Source: Gambelia wislizenii
Lineage: Eukaryota > Chordata > Lepidosauria > Squamata > Crotaphytidae
Direction of reading: 5' to 3'
Assembly (NCBI GenBank): GCA_030847615.1
Contig: JAUMIR010000003.1
Location: 337,781,756 to 337,845,755, forward strand
Length of the DNA stretch: 64,000 bases
The notes beneath the pieces were generated by a model, which saw only the letters and a program-made list of their open reading frames with translations, was not told the origin of the DNA and ran no database searches. Each line of letters begins with the position of its first letter. Within the stretch, counting starts at the first letter, position 1. Shown piece by piece: positions 63,287 through 64,000 of this stretch. Both the position numbers and the translations under genes were made by a program.

Positions 63287-64000
63287 AAGCATGAATTCTT
63301 TGATGTAGAGAGTGATTCAAATGCAGATTCTGATAATGATCAGGCCCAGCCTGTCATTCCCTGTCACTCTAATAGAGAGACGAAGGGGGTGACTCCTCTA
63401 AGATTTACAGCACAGAATGTAAAGGTTTGTCAGGTGACTTTTGAGCCTGATAGCTTTACTGATGTTTTGAAGTTGCCTGACGATGAGCAACAGAAGTGGC
63501 AGCAGGCAATGGAAAATGAAATGGAATCCATCAAAAGTCATGATGTTTTTCATATTGTGGCATTGCCACAAGGAGAAAAGGCTGTAGGTTGTCATTGGGT
63601 GTATAAAAAGAAGCAGGTGCAGGATGGGAGTGTTAAATATAAAGCACGCTTGGTGGCAAAGGGGTATTCACAGATAAAGTATCAGAATTATGACCAAGTT
63701 TTTGCCCCCACTGCTAAAACGCAAAGTATTAAAATTGCTTTGTCTATTGCAAGTCTGAACCAACTCAAAGTTAATCACTTTGATATAGAGACTGCTTATT
63801 TGAATGTCCCACTGGATGAGTGTATATATATGGAACAAGCCCCTGGGTTTCATAGTGGGGGACCAAACCATGTATATAGGCTTGATAAAGCTTTATATGG
63901 TCTGAAACAGAGTGGGCGATGTTGGTACCTTTGTTTGGATGAACAGCTGAAAAATGTTGGTTTTCAGAACAGCATTGCTGATCCATGTTTGTATACAAGG
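63287..64000 (+). pseudogene. Copia reverse transcriptase, N-terminal part (continues past window)
   Basis: In the same phase as 62939-63286 the frame is open from after the TGA to the window end. Landmarks are QQKWQQAMENEMESI, then GCHWVYKKK, YKARLVAKGYSQ, DQVFAPTAK, NHFDIETAYLNVPLDE (first catalytic Asp) and RLDKALYGLKQSGRCW. This is the order of copia RT motifs. The YVDD box and RNase H lie beyond 64000. RT reads without stops in this window. Confidence 0.92.

Larger units (their letters stand above)
60211..64000 (+). mobile_element. Ty1/copia LTR retrotransposon, 5' part (cut by window end)
   Basis: 5' LTR (60211-60714), a primer-binding-like site, untranslated leader, gag with zinc knuckle, a damaged protease, integrase with an intact zinc/DDE core, and the start of reverse transcriptase in the copia order protease-integrase-RT. 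The RT and 3' LTR continue beyond 64000. Several stops and frameshifts show that this copy is inactive. Copia elements are uncommon in vertebrates, though known from fish and reptiles. Confidence 0.92.

Overview
This window looks like an intergenic or deep-intronic stretch of a vertebrate genome, most likely a squamate reptile (lizard or snake). The evidence is the repeat mixture: CR1 LINEs with the (ATTCTATG)n-type 3' end, L2-like and BovB/RTE-like LINEs, a third LINE with a C-terminal zinc finger, two kinds of tRNA-derived SINE, a Penelope-like relic, a Ty1/copia retrotransposon, and many short DNA transposons with the ends expected of hAT, pogo/Tigger and PIF/Harbinger. The species cannot be fixed from the sequence. 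I found no intact host protein-coding gene, no tRNA or rRNA gene, no CRISPR array and no bacterial feature. Nearly all long open frames are either relic LINE/copia proteins or accidental frames through GC-rich tandem repeats.

Layout. 1-3 kb: short repeats, a pogo-like MITE and a CR1 3' end. 3-4 kb: RT-domain C-terminus of a LINE. 4.0-5.8 kb: L2-like LINE tail, then a GC-rich hairpin array ending in a pogo-like terminus. 6.0-7.3 kb: L2-like LINE split by two MITEs. 8.7-9.7 kb: CR1 ORF1 (esterase) relic and a SINE. 13.5-16.9 kb: three CR1 fragments. 18.5-21.2 kb: probable PIF/Harbinger relic carrying a broken Myb/SANT-like domain. 22.2-22.7 kb: foldback element with a CORE/MIR-like SINE inside. 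24.3-29.4 kb: the most complex nest. An L2-like LINE is interrupted by a foldback element and by a 3-kb hAT-type element with a perfect 8-bp target duplication; that element holds a broken coiled-coil exon and three further TA-flanked transposons. 30-47 kb: degenerate LINEs, MITE copies, two more pogo-like elements with hairpin arrays, and a Penelope-like relic with hammerhead-like motifs. 48-60 kb: MITEs, BovB-like and CR1 LINEs, and a fourth foldback element. 60.2-64 kb: 5' part of a copia element (LTR, primer site, gag, integrase, start of RT), cut by the window end.

Themes. Insertions are nested many times, and target duplications (TA, 3 bp, 8 bp, 9 bp) give clear boundaries and an order of events. 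The most unusual pattern is a set of TA-flanked, short-TIR elements whose interiors are nothing but tandem arrays of dyad-symmetric GC-rich units, with different unit lengths in different copies (about 60, 97, 103, 149 and 200 bp). A second group of four 319-353 bp foldback elements shares GGAC/GGAG...TTTTC termini. These two groups and the hAT element with an exon fragment are the best candidates for something not well described.
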